From contig OZ004586.1 in assembly GCA_963924555.1 (NCBI GenBank), forward strand, positions 4,856,501-4,920,500: a stretch of DNA of 64,000 nt, given 5' to 3'. Positions 1 to 22,220 of this stretch are shown here, piece after piece. How positions within the stretch are numbered: position 1 is the stretch's first letter; each line of letters opens with the position of its first letter. The translations under genes were made by a program, and so were the position numbers. The stretch comes from Crambe crambe (taxonomy: Eukaryota > Porifera > Demospongiae > Poecilosclerida > Crambeidae). The notes under the pieces were generated by a model, which saw nothing but the letters and a program-made list of their open reading frames with translations, did no database searches and was not told the origin of the DNA.

Positions 1-641
1 TACGAAGGAAGCAGCGCGTATTCATGTGGCTGCCTACTGGCTTTGAGATGAGCCTGTGTTATCAAATCCTCCCTTTTGTGATGGAACACCAGTATAACCA
101 ATTAGGTGATTCCAGAGCTGGTAGTTTCTCCATTTTTAATTTTAGCATCATCACGTGTCATATAACACGCCGGGCATGCGAAATTTACGATCAGTGTGTA
201 CCAGGCTCTCTTTCTTCCCCTCCCCCTCCCCTTTCTGTGCACATTTAAGAGAGCCTGGGGACGAGGCTAGAGGAAGACTATGACCTTCCAGCCTCAGTCC
301 CAAGCGCTTACAGTAAAACAGGAACTGAAAATGTCTTGTTTTATAGACTTTGGCATTTCACTAGTTGTATTGAGTTTCAAACAGGAATTTGCCTCATTTA
401 TTTATTTATTGGAATATTACATTTTTAATGAACCGAATATGTGTCAGAACTTGCTAGGTACTATAAAAGAAAGAGTATGGTGAGGCACAAGAGTGTTCAT
501 CATGTAAGGACCAACTGAAATCTGATTAGACCCAAGTCATGTGACCAGCAATAAAACACTTATGACTTAAAGCATGCTATTTATTTTAGAGGTTACACTA
601 TAGCCCCAAGGGGGGGAGGGGGTAGCAAATGTCTGATAAAA

Positions 642-770
642 GCAGTGGCAGATCTACATTGTATTCAACAACTACCCCTACTAGATGGTTGTCTAGACTT
701 CGTTATTGCAGCATTGGCCCTCAGGCACAATGCTAACTACCCCTTTGAAAATCTGGATCCACCCCTGAAA
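642..770. mobile_element. Short CAGTGGCGGATC-type MITE
   Basis: CAGTGGCAGATC at the left, GGATCCACCCCTG at the right. The interior (GTCTAGACTTCGTTATTGCA) matches, inverted, sequence at 46900-46960. Confidence 0.55.
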
Positions 771-3276
771 GGATCCTCCTACTGTGGGTCTGAGGACTAC
801 CCACAGCACCTATCCCCAATAAGGGACACTTTCTAAGGTATCACCTACCGAAGTAACTAGACTAGCTATGCTCGTTATAAGGCTAGAGTATTTGTTGAAA
901 CGTGGGTGGTTTGTTTCATAAAGTGAGAACTATAATGCACAATGCTATTTGCAAAAGGCTTCATTGTCACCAGATTGAGTTTCTTCCTCCTCACCACATC
1001 ACTCCCTCAAAAAGAAAAGGTGACTGGTTCCTTCCCAGAGACTAATTATCTAAGCTACTAATGTGACAGACAAGCAGCTGCAACAAAGAGAGCACTTAAT
1101 TACACTTCAGTTACCAGTAGTTTACCATTAGTGATGGGAACAAAAATAAACCTATCTTTAACTATATGCTGTCTTAGTATGAGCACTGACAAAGGCTCCT
1201 TCTAGTGAATTAGCTGTCCCACACCAGCCTTGTGAACCAGATCAGATCAGTCCAACACCACCAGCTGATACTAGCTAATTAGATACTGCTTACCTTGTAT
1301 ATAGTCTTGCTAGCTATATAAATTAACTAGCTACTCTACAGATTACTAAATATATGAACAGCTGTCTTGTTTAATAGCTGATATTAAAAGTGTGAGGAGT
1401 TTCGACCCCTAGCTAGTGCTAGCTATAAACCCTTACCTCTGCTCTCTTCTATCAGCAACAACAAGATCAGAAAGAAGTTCAGCAGCAAATCACAACCCAT
1501 ATTGACGAGCAGAGTTACAAGCAGCTGCACAAACAACTCAGCATGCAATGCAATGCAATGCAATGCAATCATTGAGCATGCGTAAACAATCGCGCAGGCG
1601 CGCGCAGTGCTAGTGAGACCTTTAATCAGCGCAGCAGGTGTTGCAAAAAATAAAGTAACTTTTTACAGTTGTAAGAACTTTTTGAGCACACTCTGCCACA
1701 TAGAGTTGGTTGATTGCAACATTGAATGCAATACCACAGGAAAATTGCCCCTCACCAACTGCTCACCTAAATTGTGATCAGTTCTCAGGGTCTTCCTGTT
1801 GTTGCTGTTTGCAATGGCCTGGTAATTTCATGGCTGACATGACTCCTCCTATTCTCCTTCGGTTCTTTCACCTCCGAGGAGCTGATTTCAACATTTGACG
1901 AGACAGTGGACTCATTTAGCTAGTATTTAAATCTCCAACCGTGATTGAGGTCCAATCTGACAATATGGGAAGTGACACTGGGTCACACTGAGAGACAGCA
2001 ATGATTCAAGAGTTGACTCCACCCATATCACCATCACCCTGGTTCAGGGCGGACCTTTATAGCTTCAAACAAACTTAGACCTGGGAACGGATAATAACAA
2101 CACTTGTGTTTTTCTCAGAGACAATGCAGTAAGAGACCTCTCAATGATTGGTATGTCCATAGTTGCTATTATGAACTGCATCATTGACTTCTATGGAGAT
2201 TTCATTAACCCTTATGAGTGACCAGCTTTGTGGTGAATGTCAACGCCTGCACTTTGATTCTGAATTTTGGAACAATAATGAGATATTCTTGACTCTGCAA
2301 GCTCAACGGAGAGCAGGGAGTGGTATGCAAGAAGTCACTCTGACTGGAGGTGAATCCACAACTACAGATCACCTTGAAGTCTTTTTAATCATAACTCTGG
2401 AGTGGTGGACTTGAATGTCATCAATCAGAACTTGGATCTCCTCGTCAACATTGGATCTTCCTTCTTACGCATCATGCCTGGCTTTATCAGCAACTTCAAT
2501 GACAAAGCAGTTGCTGAAATCTCAGTCAACTCTGCTCTAGAAGCAAGTGCATTCATTGAGGGCATGTTCTCCAGAGCTTTCATGTCAACCTCAATAATTG
2601 CTATCTGACTCTGTACTTGTTGATTCAAAGGGATTAGCTACTCTCCAACGGACATCCTTAGGACTTCTCACACCCTCACTAATGGAAGGGTTGTGACGTG
2701 ATGCCCCATAGAGATCACCAATGACCACCTCAATGTCTTTAAAACAAGGAACAACATAGCTCACACCAATTATCATAGGCAAGTATAGGGAGGGCTGTGT
2801 GTAAAGTTCAAAAAAGTTCATGAACAATAGAGCCTACCCCTCTAATAACTACACCCATATTCCCCAACTACTCTATCCTTACCCCATGAGAGTAGCTATA
2901 AGACACTTGCCTCCTCACTTATGAATTCACAAGTCAAATTTTTTTCCCTTTATTAATATATCACAAGTTCACTTACTGTCGTCCTTTCTTTCTGGGCTCT
3001 GACATCGAATGTGTATAGGAATTAATGGTAACATTGATCGGAACTTATTGGCTCAGTCCCCCACATTTTCTCAAACTACAACACCAGTGAAGAGACGTGA
3101 GATTGCTATATGGGGGTTGCTAGGGGGGATGAGCTCCTGCCAGCTGTGGAGTGTTCTATATTCGTGGTGTGTATGACCCAAGGCCTTATATTATCAATGA
3201 TACAAATTATGTCAACAAATGTAGCGCTATGTTATGAATTTCATTGAACATGAAGACATAGTAGCTATTAGATTGA
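771..3276. other. No firm gene; possible decayed coding at 2030-2830
   Basis: 1-2000 holds a MITE, a short repeat and AT-rich sequence. Between about 2030 and 2830 both strands keep open frames of 60-80 codons with fairly protein-like composition (plus: VNIGSSFLRIMPGFISNFND; minus: VIGDLYGASRHNPSISEGV). The frames break repeatedly, no domain is recognised, and splice limits are not convincing. Confidence 0.3.
1541..1571. repeat. (CAATG)n short repeat
   Basis: Five to six CAATG units next to a CpG-rich patch (GCGCAGGCGCGCGCAG) at 1590-1610. Confidence 0.8.
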
Positions 3277-5770
3277 TTATGATAAAGACAGAGTTACAAC
3301 TGGGTAGTTAGGGTAATCCTTTAATTCTGCACTAGTTCTTGGTCCTTTTCTCATCATAATTATGAGAATAATGAAGATCGTGCTACTGATGAGCACCAAC
3401 ACAGGTACAGCTAACAGCACAATTAAGTACCACTGCTTCCTGTTCTCTTTGGCCATTGTACTGCTGGTGATTCTGACTCCCTTACCTGCATTAATCAATA
3501 TTGATATAGCCATAAAGAATATTATTATAGCATCAGACTCGCGTCAGTTGCAAAAGATAGTTTTAAAGACTTCTGAGACTTCTGTCTGAGCTCAAAGTTA
3601 GAGCATAACTAGCTAGCATAATAGAATACTCATAATTAAGTGACATGTGTTCTGATTTATTATTGCTCTATAGACCTTCTAATATAGGCTTGCAGGAGGA
3701 AAGGAAAGTTGTGCATTCAGTATTTATTTTTAATGACTCACGCCAGATTCTGAAAATACGGCATGCAGGCTGTCTTTTGACCAAAATGATGTGAGCAAGA
3801 CCTAAGATGATCTAGAATTTGTATGTACCCCTCAGGAGGTGTTCTAACATCAGTTCTTCCATTGAAAGTATACTTCTAGCCACATAGCTAGTATCCTTCT
3901 CTCTCTACTCAGAATTTACCTTGCATATGTGATCAAATAATCTGATTGAATCTGCATGATTTTGTGATTTATGATTCACCAGATCTGATTCTCATTCCCT
4001 TCCCATCTTTTAGAAATAGCTACACCTGTCCTGACTCATATGGAACTAGTTAGAGTTAGCTAGCTATAGCTAAGCTTGCAAAAATGTAAAGTATAGTGAG
4101 CTAATTATGACCTGAAACGAACTTTGAGCTAACTAATTAGTATAGGCAACTTGTAACATGCTACAGTGTCACCTCACAGTAATTTTACTCAAGGTAGCTA
4201 GCATTAGTCACACTTGCTGAACAATTTTTACCTCACGGGACAAGAAATTAGTATACATTTTGGACACAATTACTAGCTAGCTACTCTTATTAATAAGTCC
4301 GATAGCTAGATAGTAGCCAGCTTAAATTATCATTTATTAATTGGAAGGGGTTGGCTATATACATGGATGTCATGCATGCTTTTAGCTACTAGCTACTAGC
4401 TATGTACTTGCTATGCCTGTTACTGTGGATGCATTTGAGCTCTCCAAGATTCTCTTTTCCACCTCCAGCACAGGTTCTAAGGCAGCTCCATAGTTGCATA
4501 AATTTGTAGCACAGCACGCTACCTTATCACCAGTCCAATTTCGATTGCAGAACATATCCGATACTGAAAACTGAGTCCCACCGAAATAATCGTCATAGCA
4601 CCCTCGGGTAATGATGAGTCCAGCAACTAAATCGCTACTCCATCGCTTCCGGATGTAGCACATGTAGTTAGTCGTGCATTTGCAGTCTGGGCATTCCATG
4701 TTGTTCTCATCTTCTCTGCATGTGAAACCTTCAGCATGGAATGGAAAAGTTACATGGTTATTATTTTCAGACAAGACATGCCCAGTTAACCGGTTATCAT
4801 GTCATGAGACTCACGATCAACTTATCATGATTTCAATACTGTCAGGGGGTATAGCTACGTAGCTATATGACTAATTATCACCAGTCAGATGATGCAGGAA
4901 CATGCACATTAATTTTGTTATAGCTTCCCTCTATAATTACATTGAGCATTCACGCTAATATAATATAGCTAGACTACCTGTACCAGTTGCTATTTGAGTA
5001 TTTGACTGAAGAGAATGCTAACCACTCAGGTACCAGTAGTTTATCATTAACTGTACATAAATGATGGGAACCAAACTATAGCTATCATAATGCACAGGCT
5101 GGACAACAATGAAGCAATATATAGCTATAGGGATCTACTATATAGCTATAGCCAGCATGTATAAAATGTATAAAATGGCCCATTTTTAGCATTTTTTTAC
5201 GCTGCTATATAATGTTGCCCTAACACTGCTATAGTGCTGATATATATTCTTACACTGCTACGTATATTGTTATAGCAACACTATAGAGATTAATTTTATT
5301 TATACTGTATAGCTATAGCCAGCATTGAATGGAAGAGTCAACAGCACCCAAGATCTCCTACACTAGTGATCTAGCTACTTAACACTGGAGAAATTGTAAC
5401 TAGCTAGTCTCTAGCTAGTTAAGTAAACACACAATACCGGCATTGATATTGGAGCTGGACATGATCGAGGAGCACTTTGATATTATGTGAAGTAGTTGAT
5501 AATTATTTGTGACAACCCGCTCCGACAGTCAGCAGAGTAGTTTTAGTGAGTGATTCAATTTTTAGCAAAACATCTGCATTGAACTTAACTCTGATTAAAT
5601 CAGGCTGCTAAGCTCTTCAAACGAAGCTGCTAGCAAGCAGCTAGATACTATCATAGCTAACTATAATTACTAGACCTGTTAAATGTACCTCTGTCAGCAG
5701 CTGCAGTGCTTCTTTGTGCTAGCACGAAACCCAACACCATCTGGAGCCAACACGTAAGGTTGAAGTCCAT
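3277..5770 (-). CDS. Divergent activin/TGF-beta-receptor-like membrane protein without kinase (3 exons)
   Basis: Exons (minus): signal 5689-5770, ectodomain 4408-4728, membrane exon 3277-3485; 612 nt gives 203 residues. The signal exon starts MDFNLTCWLQMVLGFVLAQ and ends in phase 1 at ACAGAG|GTACAT; another Met lies four codons upstream. The ectodomain starts GFTCRED, has about ten cysteines, a TRGCYDD segment and the family ending ACCATNLCN. The third exon has a 20-odd residue hydrophobic helix (WYLIVLLAVPVLVLISS), then MMRKGPRTSAELKD and a stop, so the cytoplasmic tail is about 25 residues. Phases 1/1 agree at both joins. The ectodomain donor is uncertain: GCAA|GTACAT as used here, or a GC donor ACAG|GCATAG nine bases earlier that matches the GT donor of the plus-strand relative at 61685. 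No kinase exon is visible downstream. It lies 240 bp downstream of the type I receptor gene. Decoy or co-receptor is inference. Confidence 0.66.
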
Positions 5771-6006
5771 TTCGACGTTCATATCATTATCATCATGTAC
5801 TAAATCATCGCGCATGCGTAGATAAAAATTCAGGAATTTACAGAAAAATAACACAGTGAATAATTGGAATGCTGAATTATTATCAAAAATAAGATTGCAT
5901 GGTATATGGTATGATATGAGAACAGTATCAATAATTTGTACAAAAGTATATGGTGGACTTATAAAAATGAGATAACATGATATAAATTGTGCCGTGATCT
6001 GTCATC

Positions 6007-15759
<9,753 letters not shown>

Positions 15760-15801
15760 CGATCTGACTCTTTCTGTCTAGAATAGTGAGACTCAATGGG
15801 C

Positions 15802-15913
15802 CACTTCCGTTCAGACTTATCCGTTCAGCTTTATGGGAGTGGCATGTACGTTCTGTATGAAATTGCCACGCCTATTTTTAATTGCCCCAGGATATAGAAC
15901 TACGCATGCGCAC
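15802..15913 (-). promoter_or_regulatory. Putative promoter of the type I receptor: ETS-like and NRF-1-like sites
   Basis: Upstream of the signal exon lie CACTTCCG (15802-15809, ETS-type core) and ACGCATGCGCACA (15902 onward, resembling the NRF-1/alpha-Pal palindrome). The same pair in the same order precedes the signal exons of the copies at 19.1, 41.6 and 45.8 kb. Shared position supports a promoter; factor identity is inference. Confidence 0.45.
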
Positions 15914-16810
15914 AGCCTGTATGCAAAAGTGCTGCCTGCATGTGTTGAAGACTGACACATACCAACTAGCAACCTACCAAAGTGTATTTCATAATGAATT
16001 GCTGCCTACACCTGTCCTGCTATTTTTGGTCTTCATTTCCCACATCTTGATGATGCCAAATTTTAAGGGAAATCTGATGCCTACTGATAACCATCATCTC
16101 AGTTTGCATTAATGAGCCTCAGAATGGAAGCTGGAGTTTATTAAGAAGTCTATTGAGGTCTTGCAGGAGAGTCCCACAATATTCAACACTACATAGCTAT
16201 ATCACATTGAATACTTCCCACTACTACTATGATATCTAGCTATTAGGATATCTTATTTTATAGTCACTTTGGAGCAACAGACTATTGTACAGTTACACCT
16301 CAAACCCTGCTTGATTTATCAAAGTTGAAAGAAGAGAAACGGAGAATGATTATGGCTAGAATCACTGCATGGGTTTACTCCTACTTGAGCACAATGATTG
16401 TATTCAGTCTCTCCAACTGATATTGCAGATTACATCTCATTCAACGTTAACTAATGCCAACAGCTCTGGAACTCATTCCACAGACTCATATAATGTTCTG
16501 CACAGCTACCCACTCGTTTCTCCTATGGACTAACTCTATAAAAATAATGCATAATCAATTAATAGCCTTGTGCTACTGTTCTAAAGTCCACATATTTTAC
16601 TTACAAAAATTTTTAGTATTTCACTTACAAATGAATAATTATTTTTAGTATTTGTCTATTTTAATTTCAGCAGTCTGCTAGCTTGTCTGGATGTCCTTCA
16701 GTGTTCAGTGTACATGTCATCTTATCTTTCGTCACACTCTGCTCCATTTTACACTATGAAAATATAGAACTAGTAAGAAACATTTCTAACAAAATGTAGA
16801 GTGATAGGGA

Positions 16811-16965
16811 CTTGAAAAAATGTACACCAAGTATCGTAACTTGCAATGACATGTACAGTGCACGAATCTTACCCAATGGTGATGACCAAAAATTAATGGG
16901 AGTCATCACCATTGGGTAAGAATCATGCGTGCACTACTTTTCAAGTTACTATACTTGTAGCACAA
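16811..16965. repeat. Fold-back element with a strong hairpin
   Basis: TCTTACCCAATGGTGATGAC inverse of GTCATCACCATTGGGTAAGA with a 15-base loop; weaker pairing extends to about 75 bp each side. Between the first decoy and the type I receptor. Confidence 0.65.
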
Positions 16966-17452
16966 ATCACACTATACACACATGTGGGAGTTGGATCTAC
17001 TGGGCTCAGAGCAGTTAGTCTCTTGTTGGGGTTTTTGTTAAGGGGGGTCTGATGGTCAAATCTTCTAGGAGCCATTAAGAGCTAAATTCTATTAGATATA
17101 GTCACGCTTCCTTTGGGTGTGGCAAAGCAGAACTGCAAGACTCTAGAACGACCATAGCTAGATTGTAATTCCCAAATCTGCCCAATATAATATTGCCACT
17201 CATGCCACACCCAAAGGGTGTGGCATTCTTTCAGCCCTACTTTAGCTTAGAATGATGCTACTGTATGTAATAGAAAAATAATTCTCGGCACCAGACGAGG
17301 CAAAGTACTGGAGGCAACTATCTATGTCTTATTAGTAGCATGCACGAATAGTTATATAAATAGGCACTATCCATTGAGTCACCCAATTGTGTCAATTGGG
17401 TAATAGCTAATTATTATTTCTGAGACTGTATTTTTATGTTCTGCATTTTGAT

Positions 17453-19079
17453 TCACCTTTTCCTATGGTACAATAAGAGGAAAACCAAAACAAGAGTGAG
17501 GATGATCAGGAATAGAATACCTAAGACTGAGGGGATGGCTATGGTGATCTTCATGAGAACAGACAATCCACCTACAGAAAGGGAAGTATCATTGTGGGAG
17601 CCATGATACAAGAACACTACCATTACACTAATACAGTAGTTTAGGGCATTTTCATTGAAGCAATGCCAAATAAGTTCAACAATTCCTGGGACTGGGTGGT
17701 CCCTCGAGTATGTGCAGTGTTTATCCACATGATTATACAGTTTCATAAAGTAAATTTTTAATTGCCTTTGAACATTAATTTTGGTAGTCTTATGTATAAT
17801 TAAGTGTGCATGTTACCTCCTGTTGGACCAGTGCTAATGGTTGCAGGTGTGGAAGTAGGAGTCATAAAGTTTGTAGTAGAAGTGTTTTGTATTGGTGGCA
17901 GTGTTATATTATCATTACAGTGATCTCCTGAATCGCAACATCTTCTTACTGTATGCGTATTATTTTCAGAGCAGAGGTATTCAATGCCTAAGGTGACATT
18001 ATAGCAGCCATGCATGAACTGCAGATTCCCTGTGTCTGAGTCAATGGTCCTTAGCAAGTAACACCTCCGTGTAGCTATGCAATAGCCACCAGGACAATGT
18101 TGAGGGATTCCAAATGGAGATGTGCAGGTACAATTAAGAAAAACACTTTGACCTACAGTAAAGAAAAAATAACACATGAATTGCAGGTACAAAAGTTTGA
18201 CCTACAGAAAAGCAAACCAAAACAAATAACATGACAGGACTAGCTAACAATGTTAACTTGATTGTGGATTATTTGTGGTTAAATTTTCATGGATGGTCAG
18301 TCGGCACAGCGTATACGCCGTAGCCTATCTGTAACATCTATATCTGAGCTGCAATTTGCGTTTAAAGATCGGAATATAGCCTCTTTTGCAACTATGACTA
18401 ACTATTACCACATGGGGGTATGGTTGATTTCTTGCACACATGGTATATATTATTCATGGATTAAATTTTCATTGATTTAGGCTGTCCATAAAAATTCTTT
18501 TACCCTCAAAAATAACCTGATATGTATGCCACACTTCCTTGCTACTGAACTATTAGCTGCCAGTAAATAACTTAAGTTTACATAACACATCCGGTTCTTC
18601 CATATCAAATTACATTTTATTACTCCCTTTCTAGGAAATTTGTGTGTAGGGGGGTCATCACTTCCTCCATGGTGAAATCAGGGAAATGCCCACTTCTGAG
18701 AATCCAGCACCTTTGAAAGGAGCTTTCTGATCACAGTTGTGTACAAAGTACAGGCTGGCACACTGATTGCTGACTAAACACTGGACATACCATAACATTA
18801 TAATTATCTACACACTACAGCCACAAGTTTATAATACATTGACAAGAGGCATAGCATGCTCTTTGCTTAAAATTATACCAGTATATTCAGAAACTATGTG
18901 AGCAGTGACAGGAAAAGTACATGAAACACTCCTTTTTTATATCAACAGATCATTATTACTTAGTATCCTGGAGCATTTATAGCCCAAGACAAGTGTAACT
19001 TACTGAACTGGACTCTGGAAATTATGAAGAGAAGTAGAGAGCCCCACTTCCTATACTCTGTAGAAGTGATTATCGCCAT
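17453..19079 (-). CDS. Kinase-less type I receptor paralog, BAMBI-like decoy candidate (3 exons)
   Basis: Exons (minus): signal 19004-19079 (MAIITSTEYRKW then [11 protein letters not shown]), ectodomain 17817-18152, membrane exon 17453-17571; 531 nt gives 176 residues, phases 1 and 1. The ectodomain keeps [32 protein letters not shown] and CCDSGDHCN, and is very close to the ectodomain of the kinase gene at 11.1-11.5 kb. The helix [20 protein letters not shown] is followed by FLLLYHRKR and TGA. That TGA sits inside AAAAG|GTGAATC, which is also a good splice donor, but no phase-2 acceptor exon or kinase is visible downstream before the next gene. The kinase exons of the neighbouring gene do not fit in phase. 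As read, the protein binds ligand at the surface and cannot signal; decoy function is inference by analogy with BAMBI. Confidence 0.75.
18153..19003. other. Intron 1 type shared by the array copies
   Basis: The segment with CTTCTGAGAATCCAGCACC, CACTGGACATACCA and GACAAGAGGCATAG recurs at 39640-40440, 44900-45720 and 56200-56520, which shows that whole units, introns included, were duplicated. At 39.6-40.4 kb it occurs twice. Confidence 0.75.
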
Positions 19080-19119
19080 CTCGACTATGATATTCTTCTC
19101 TCTGTCTGGGGCCCGGGGG

Positions 19120-19149
19120 CACTTCCGTTGTATACTACGCATGCGCGTA
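19120..19149 (-). promoter_or_regulatory. ETS-like plus NRF-1-like motif pair upstream of decoy receptor
   Basis: CACTTCCG at 19120-19127 followed by TACGCATGCGCGTA at 19136-19149, 40-70 bp upstream of the signal-exon ATG. The same arrangement occurs in sister copies. Confidence 0.45.
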
Positions 19150-19441
19150 GCCTCGCACTAGTAGTAATAATAATGTCTGGAGGGGACCAAATTATCATTG
19201 TCCAGTGGGACAAAATACGGCAGCCTAATTCTTGTCTGCATTTATAATTATAAAGTAGCCATGTTCCTACTTCACTCCCTTAAATTACATTTCATCATGG
19301 GAGTGAAGTAGTTGGTGATGGGTAAGGGGTTACTTGACTGAAGCTCACTCTCTTGTTGCTGAACTTTTTTGAACTGCACACAGCCATCCTTACTTCAATA
19401 TTTTTTCCGTTACTTGTATAATACAAGTTGGTAGGGTCATA

Positions 19442-19442
<1 letters not shown>

Positions 19443-19500
<58 letters not shown>
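19443..19500. repeat. (CAA)n microsatellite
   Basis: About 19 CAA units. Confidence 0.95.
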
Positions 19501-19501
<1 letters not shown>

Positions 19502-19795
19502 GCATATTATTATATCTAGCTAGATAGCTAGTTAGCTAGCTAATCTAGCTAATAGCTATAGCTACATTAGCAGAATTCATGCATGCATGGTTCCTGTCTC
19601 AGTTCCAAGAATTCGGTGGAGTAGCTAACTAGCTATGTCTTTTGTGAAGGGTATAAGTTAAAATAATTATTTGTACAATAACTTTCACTAATAAAGTTTG
19701 CACATTGCCATCGGTAGAATAACTGAATCTCACATGATAATGCTTTGCATTTATTGCAGAAATAGTTATGTGCATGTGATTTAACTGATAGCTAG

Positions 19796-20115
19796 CTGCT
19801 ATTTGTAATCGTCCAGATAAAAAAATGTCGGAGCATTATAGTCTCCTGGACAGAATGTAGCAGTTATATTTTGTCCGAGCTGCTTAGCTAAATTGCAATA
19901 GGTCTGGACAAAAAATATGGGGATAATTATTGTGGGACAAAATATGGCAAGAGGGGACCAAATATTGCAACCAGATTTGGTCCATGAGGACAAAATATGG
20001 CTGCCATATTTTATCCGGACAAAATATGGCTGCCATATTTTATCCGGACAAAATATGGCTGCCATATCTTGTCCTCATGGACCAAATCTAGCAGGACCAA
20101 ATATGGCATGACAGC
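19796..20115. repeat. Alternating inverted repeats of GGACAAAATATGGC
   Basis: Repeated GGACAAAATATGGCTGCCATA / TTTTATCC units, each a self-complementary block, with GGACCAAAT variants. No gene. Confidence 0.75.
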
Positions 20116-20506
20116 CCTATTTACAGCAAAATCGTCAATATACTCATCGATTGTGTACTGTTTACAAACCTATGAAGAATGAAGGTTGGCATCCAAGCAT
20201 CTGCATACTGTCATGAAATGACAACTAGTTATAGCTAATGTGCTACAAAGTGCATGAATAATAGCATACTCAGCACCAATAATTACCACAAGGATAATTG
20301 CCTACCAAGCCAACAGTCTAAGGCTAATTTTGAACTTACAATGGAAAGCCGGCCCTTAGGACGTTAAGTCTGAAGCTTATAAGATAAGATTTGCACATGC
20401 ATGATTATACACCATTCCTAATCTTGTCTTATACTGTACAGTGTAGAAAGTTATTGGAAATGTAGCTACCATCTGAAGGTGAACCACCAGTGGAGAAGCC
20501 ACAAAG

Positions 20507-22220
20507 ATGGAAGAAGGCTTGTGCATCTATTTTGGCCATTTCGGTATAATATATGATGTAATGGAATTGGACCCAGATGTGCTGCATCAAGTTATTATTG
20601 GGCAGGAAAATTTCAGTGGCTTTCAACTGTCCATTTTTGACTTTCATGGAACTAATGTATGTTTACTTGTTATAGCTATAGCTAAATTGGGATAGGTGGC
20701 AAGATCTGACCTCTCTTGCTTGATCCTGACCTTTTCTCATGCAGAGTTGGCATAATGTGGTTATTGGGTTTGCAAGCATGCAGGCCATGGAGAGGTTGAT
20801 TAACTTTCTGTTAGCCAGGTTGGCATTTTGTGGTTACTGCATGGGTTTGCATAATTATAATTATTGGGTGTGCATAAGTACTTGAATGTGTGTAGCTATA
20901 CTGGTTGTGCACTAGAGAAATAACCTACATAGTATCACCTTGTAATACTAAATTTTTTGAGCATTTCCAAGGAATGACCATGCACCTTAGACTTCAGGCA
21001 ATATATCCTGTACAGCCTCCATTGATAACTTAACATTATTTTTTTCTTTTTTGCAGGCATGGCCTCCATCAGAGTACAAGAAATTAAGTGTCATAATTAT
21101 ATAGAGCACTCAATTACATGCAGTGTTTCTCTACAGAATTTCACTGTTATATTTATTTGTGATTTGAAGTCACTAACACAGTCCTATTTCACAAATGCAG
21201 ATTCAGTACAAATTGCCATATGTGGATTAGATGGAAAGAAAAAAGGTACTGCTCGAGATTGCTCTGATTGCTCTATTGTACTACTACAATTATTCTTTTA
21301 GGAAGAATTACTTCAAATCTTGATGAAACTACTATTGGAGTTGTGATTGGGAGTTTTGGAGAACAAACACCATTACCCAAATATTGTTCCAACCATTTCA
21401 GTTTTCAAACTTTATTGATGATGCTACTGGTAAACCAGTAGATCCTAAACAAAAGCCAGTTTTTTTAATGGAGGAATTTATTCCTCTCTATTCTTCACCT
21501 GGGGATTGGGTCCTTGATGGTCTGGCAGGAACTGGTAATTTTTTGGTTTATTTGTTTGTTTGTTTGTCTGTTTGCTTGCTTGCTTGCTTTTTTTTTGGGG
21601 GGGGGGGGGGGGGGGGGGGATGTATAGCTGCAGAATATACCTGATCTTATTATACCTTCTTCACTTTAAGCAGATTTTTTAGAGATATGGGATGAAGCTG
21701 TACCAGCTCAAATCTCATTTGTGAAGGGTACAAGTTAAAATCAAACCGTTTGTACAAATTCGCAAAATACACATTTAAAGTTCATGCAATTAAATCACGA
21801 TTTGCAGCTGGAAATGCAAAAGTCATTATCATGTCAGATTCAGTTGTTCTACTGATTGTAATGTGCAAATTTTAAGCGAAATTTATTATGATTTTAACTT
21901 GTACCCTTCATATTTCTTTAATGATGAGAATCATGGACCTGAAATTTCAGATCCCTCTCTCTAGCTCTTGAATAATAACAATATAGATAAGGGGTTTGAA
22001 TTTTCAGATCCATACCTGATTGTATATGAATTATTACACAGGTACAACTCTAATTGCAGCTGTCAATGTCACAAGAAACTGCTTAGTAATGGAAAAAGAC
22101 AGCATCAAGTTCATCAATGCCAAGATAAGAGTTGTCAGGGAGAGCAAAAACAAAACCACTACCTGTGAAGCTACTGCAGAGGAAGCAGCCCCAGGAACCA
22201 CTAACAGTCCCACTTATTGA
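20507..22220 (+). pseudogene. N4/N6-type DNA methyltransferase-like gene, frameshifted (5 exons)
   Basis: Exons: 20507-20656, 21057-21087, 21201-21245, 21302-21534, 22042-22220, all with GT-AG ends and fitting phases except inside the fourth. The diagnostic part spans the last intron: KQKPVFLMEEFIPLYSSPGD, then WVLDGLAGTG joined to TTLIAAVNVTRNC. This matches the KP...PGD.VLDPFAGSGTT SAM-binding motif of bacterial-type amino-methyltransferases that modify DNA at adenine N6 or cytosine N4. A DPPY-type catalytic motif is not obvious; MELDPDVLHQ in the first exon is a poor candidate. Exon 4 needs a one-base shift near 21400 to join its halves, so it is a pseudogene unless this is a sequence error. 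A stop precedes the first Met in frame. It converges on the minus-strand gene ending at 22348. It could also be cargo of a mobile element. Confidence 0.55.

Noticed and set aside
4408..4728. Three-finger domains as secreted toxins
   Set aside because: The cysteine pattern and attached helices or kinases fit activin/TGF-beta receptor ectodomains; nothing supports a toxin.
17453..17571. Decoy membrane exon spliced onto the downstream type I receptor kinase exons
   Set aside because: Its donor is phase 2, while those exons start in phase 1 or 0; it would be out of frame.
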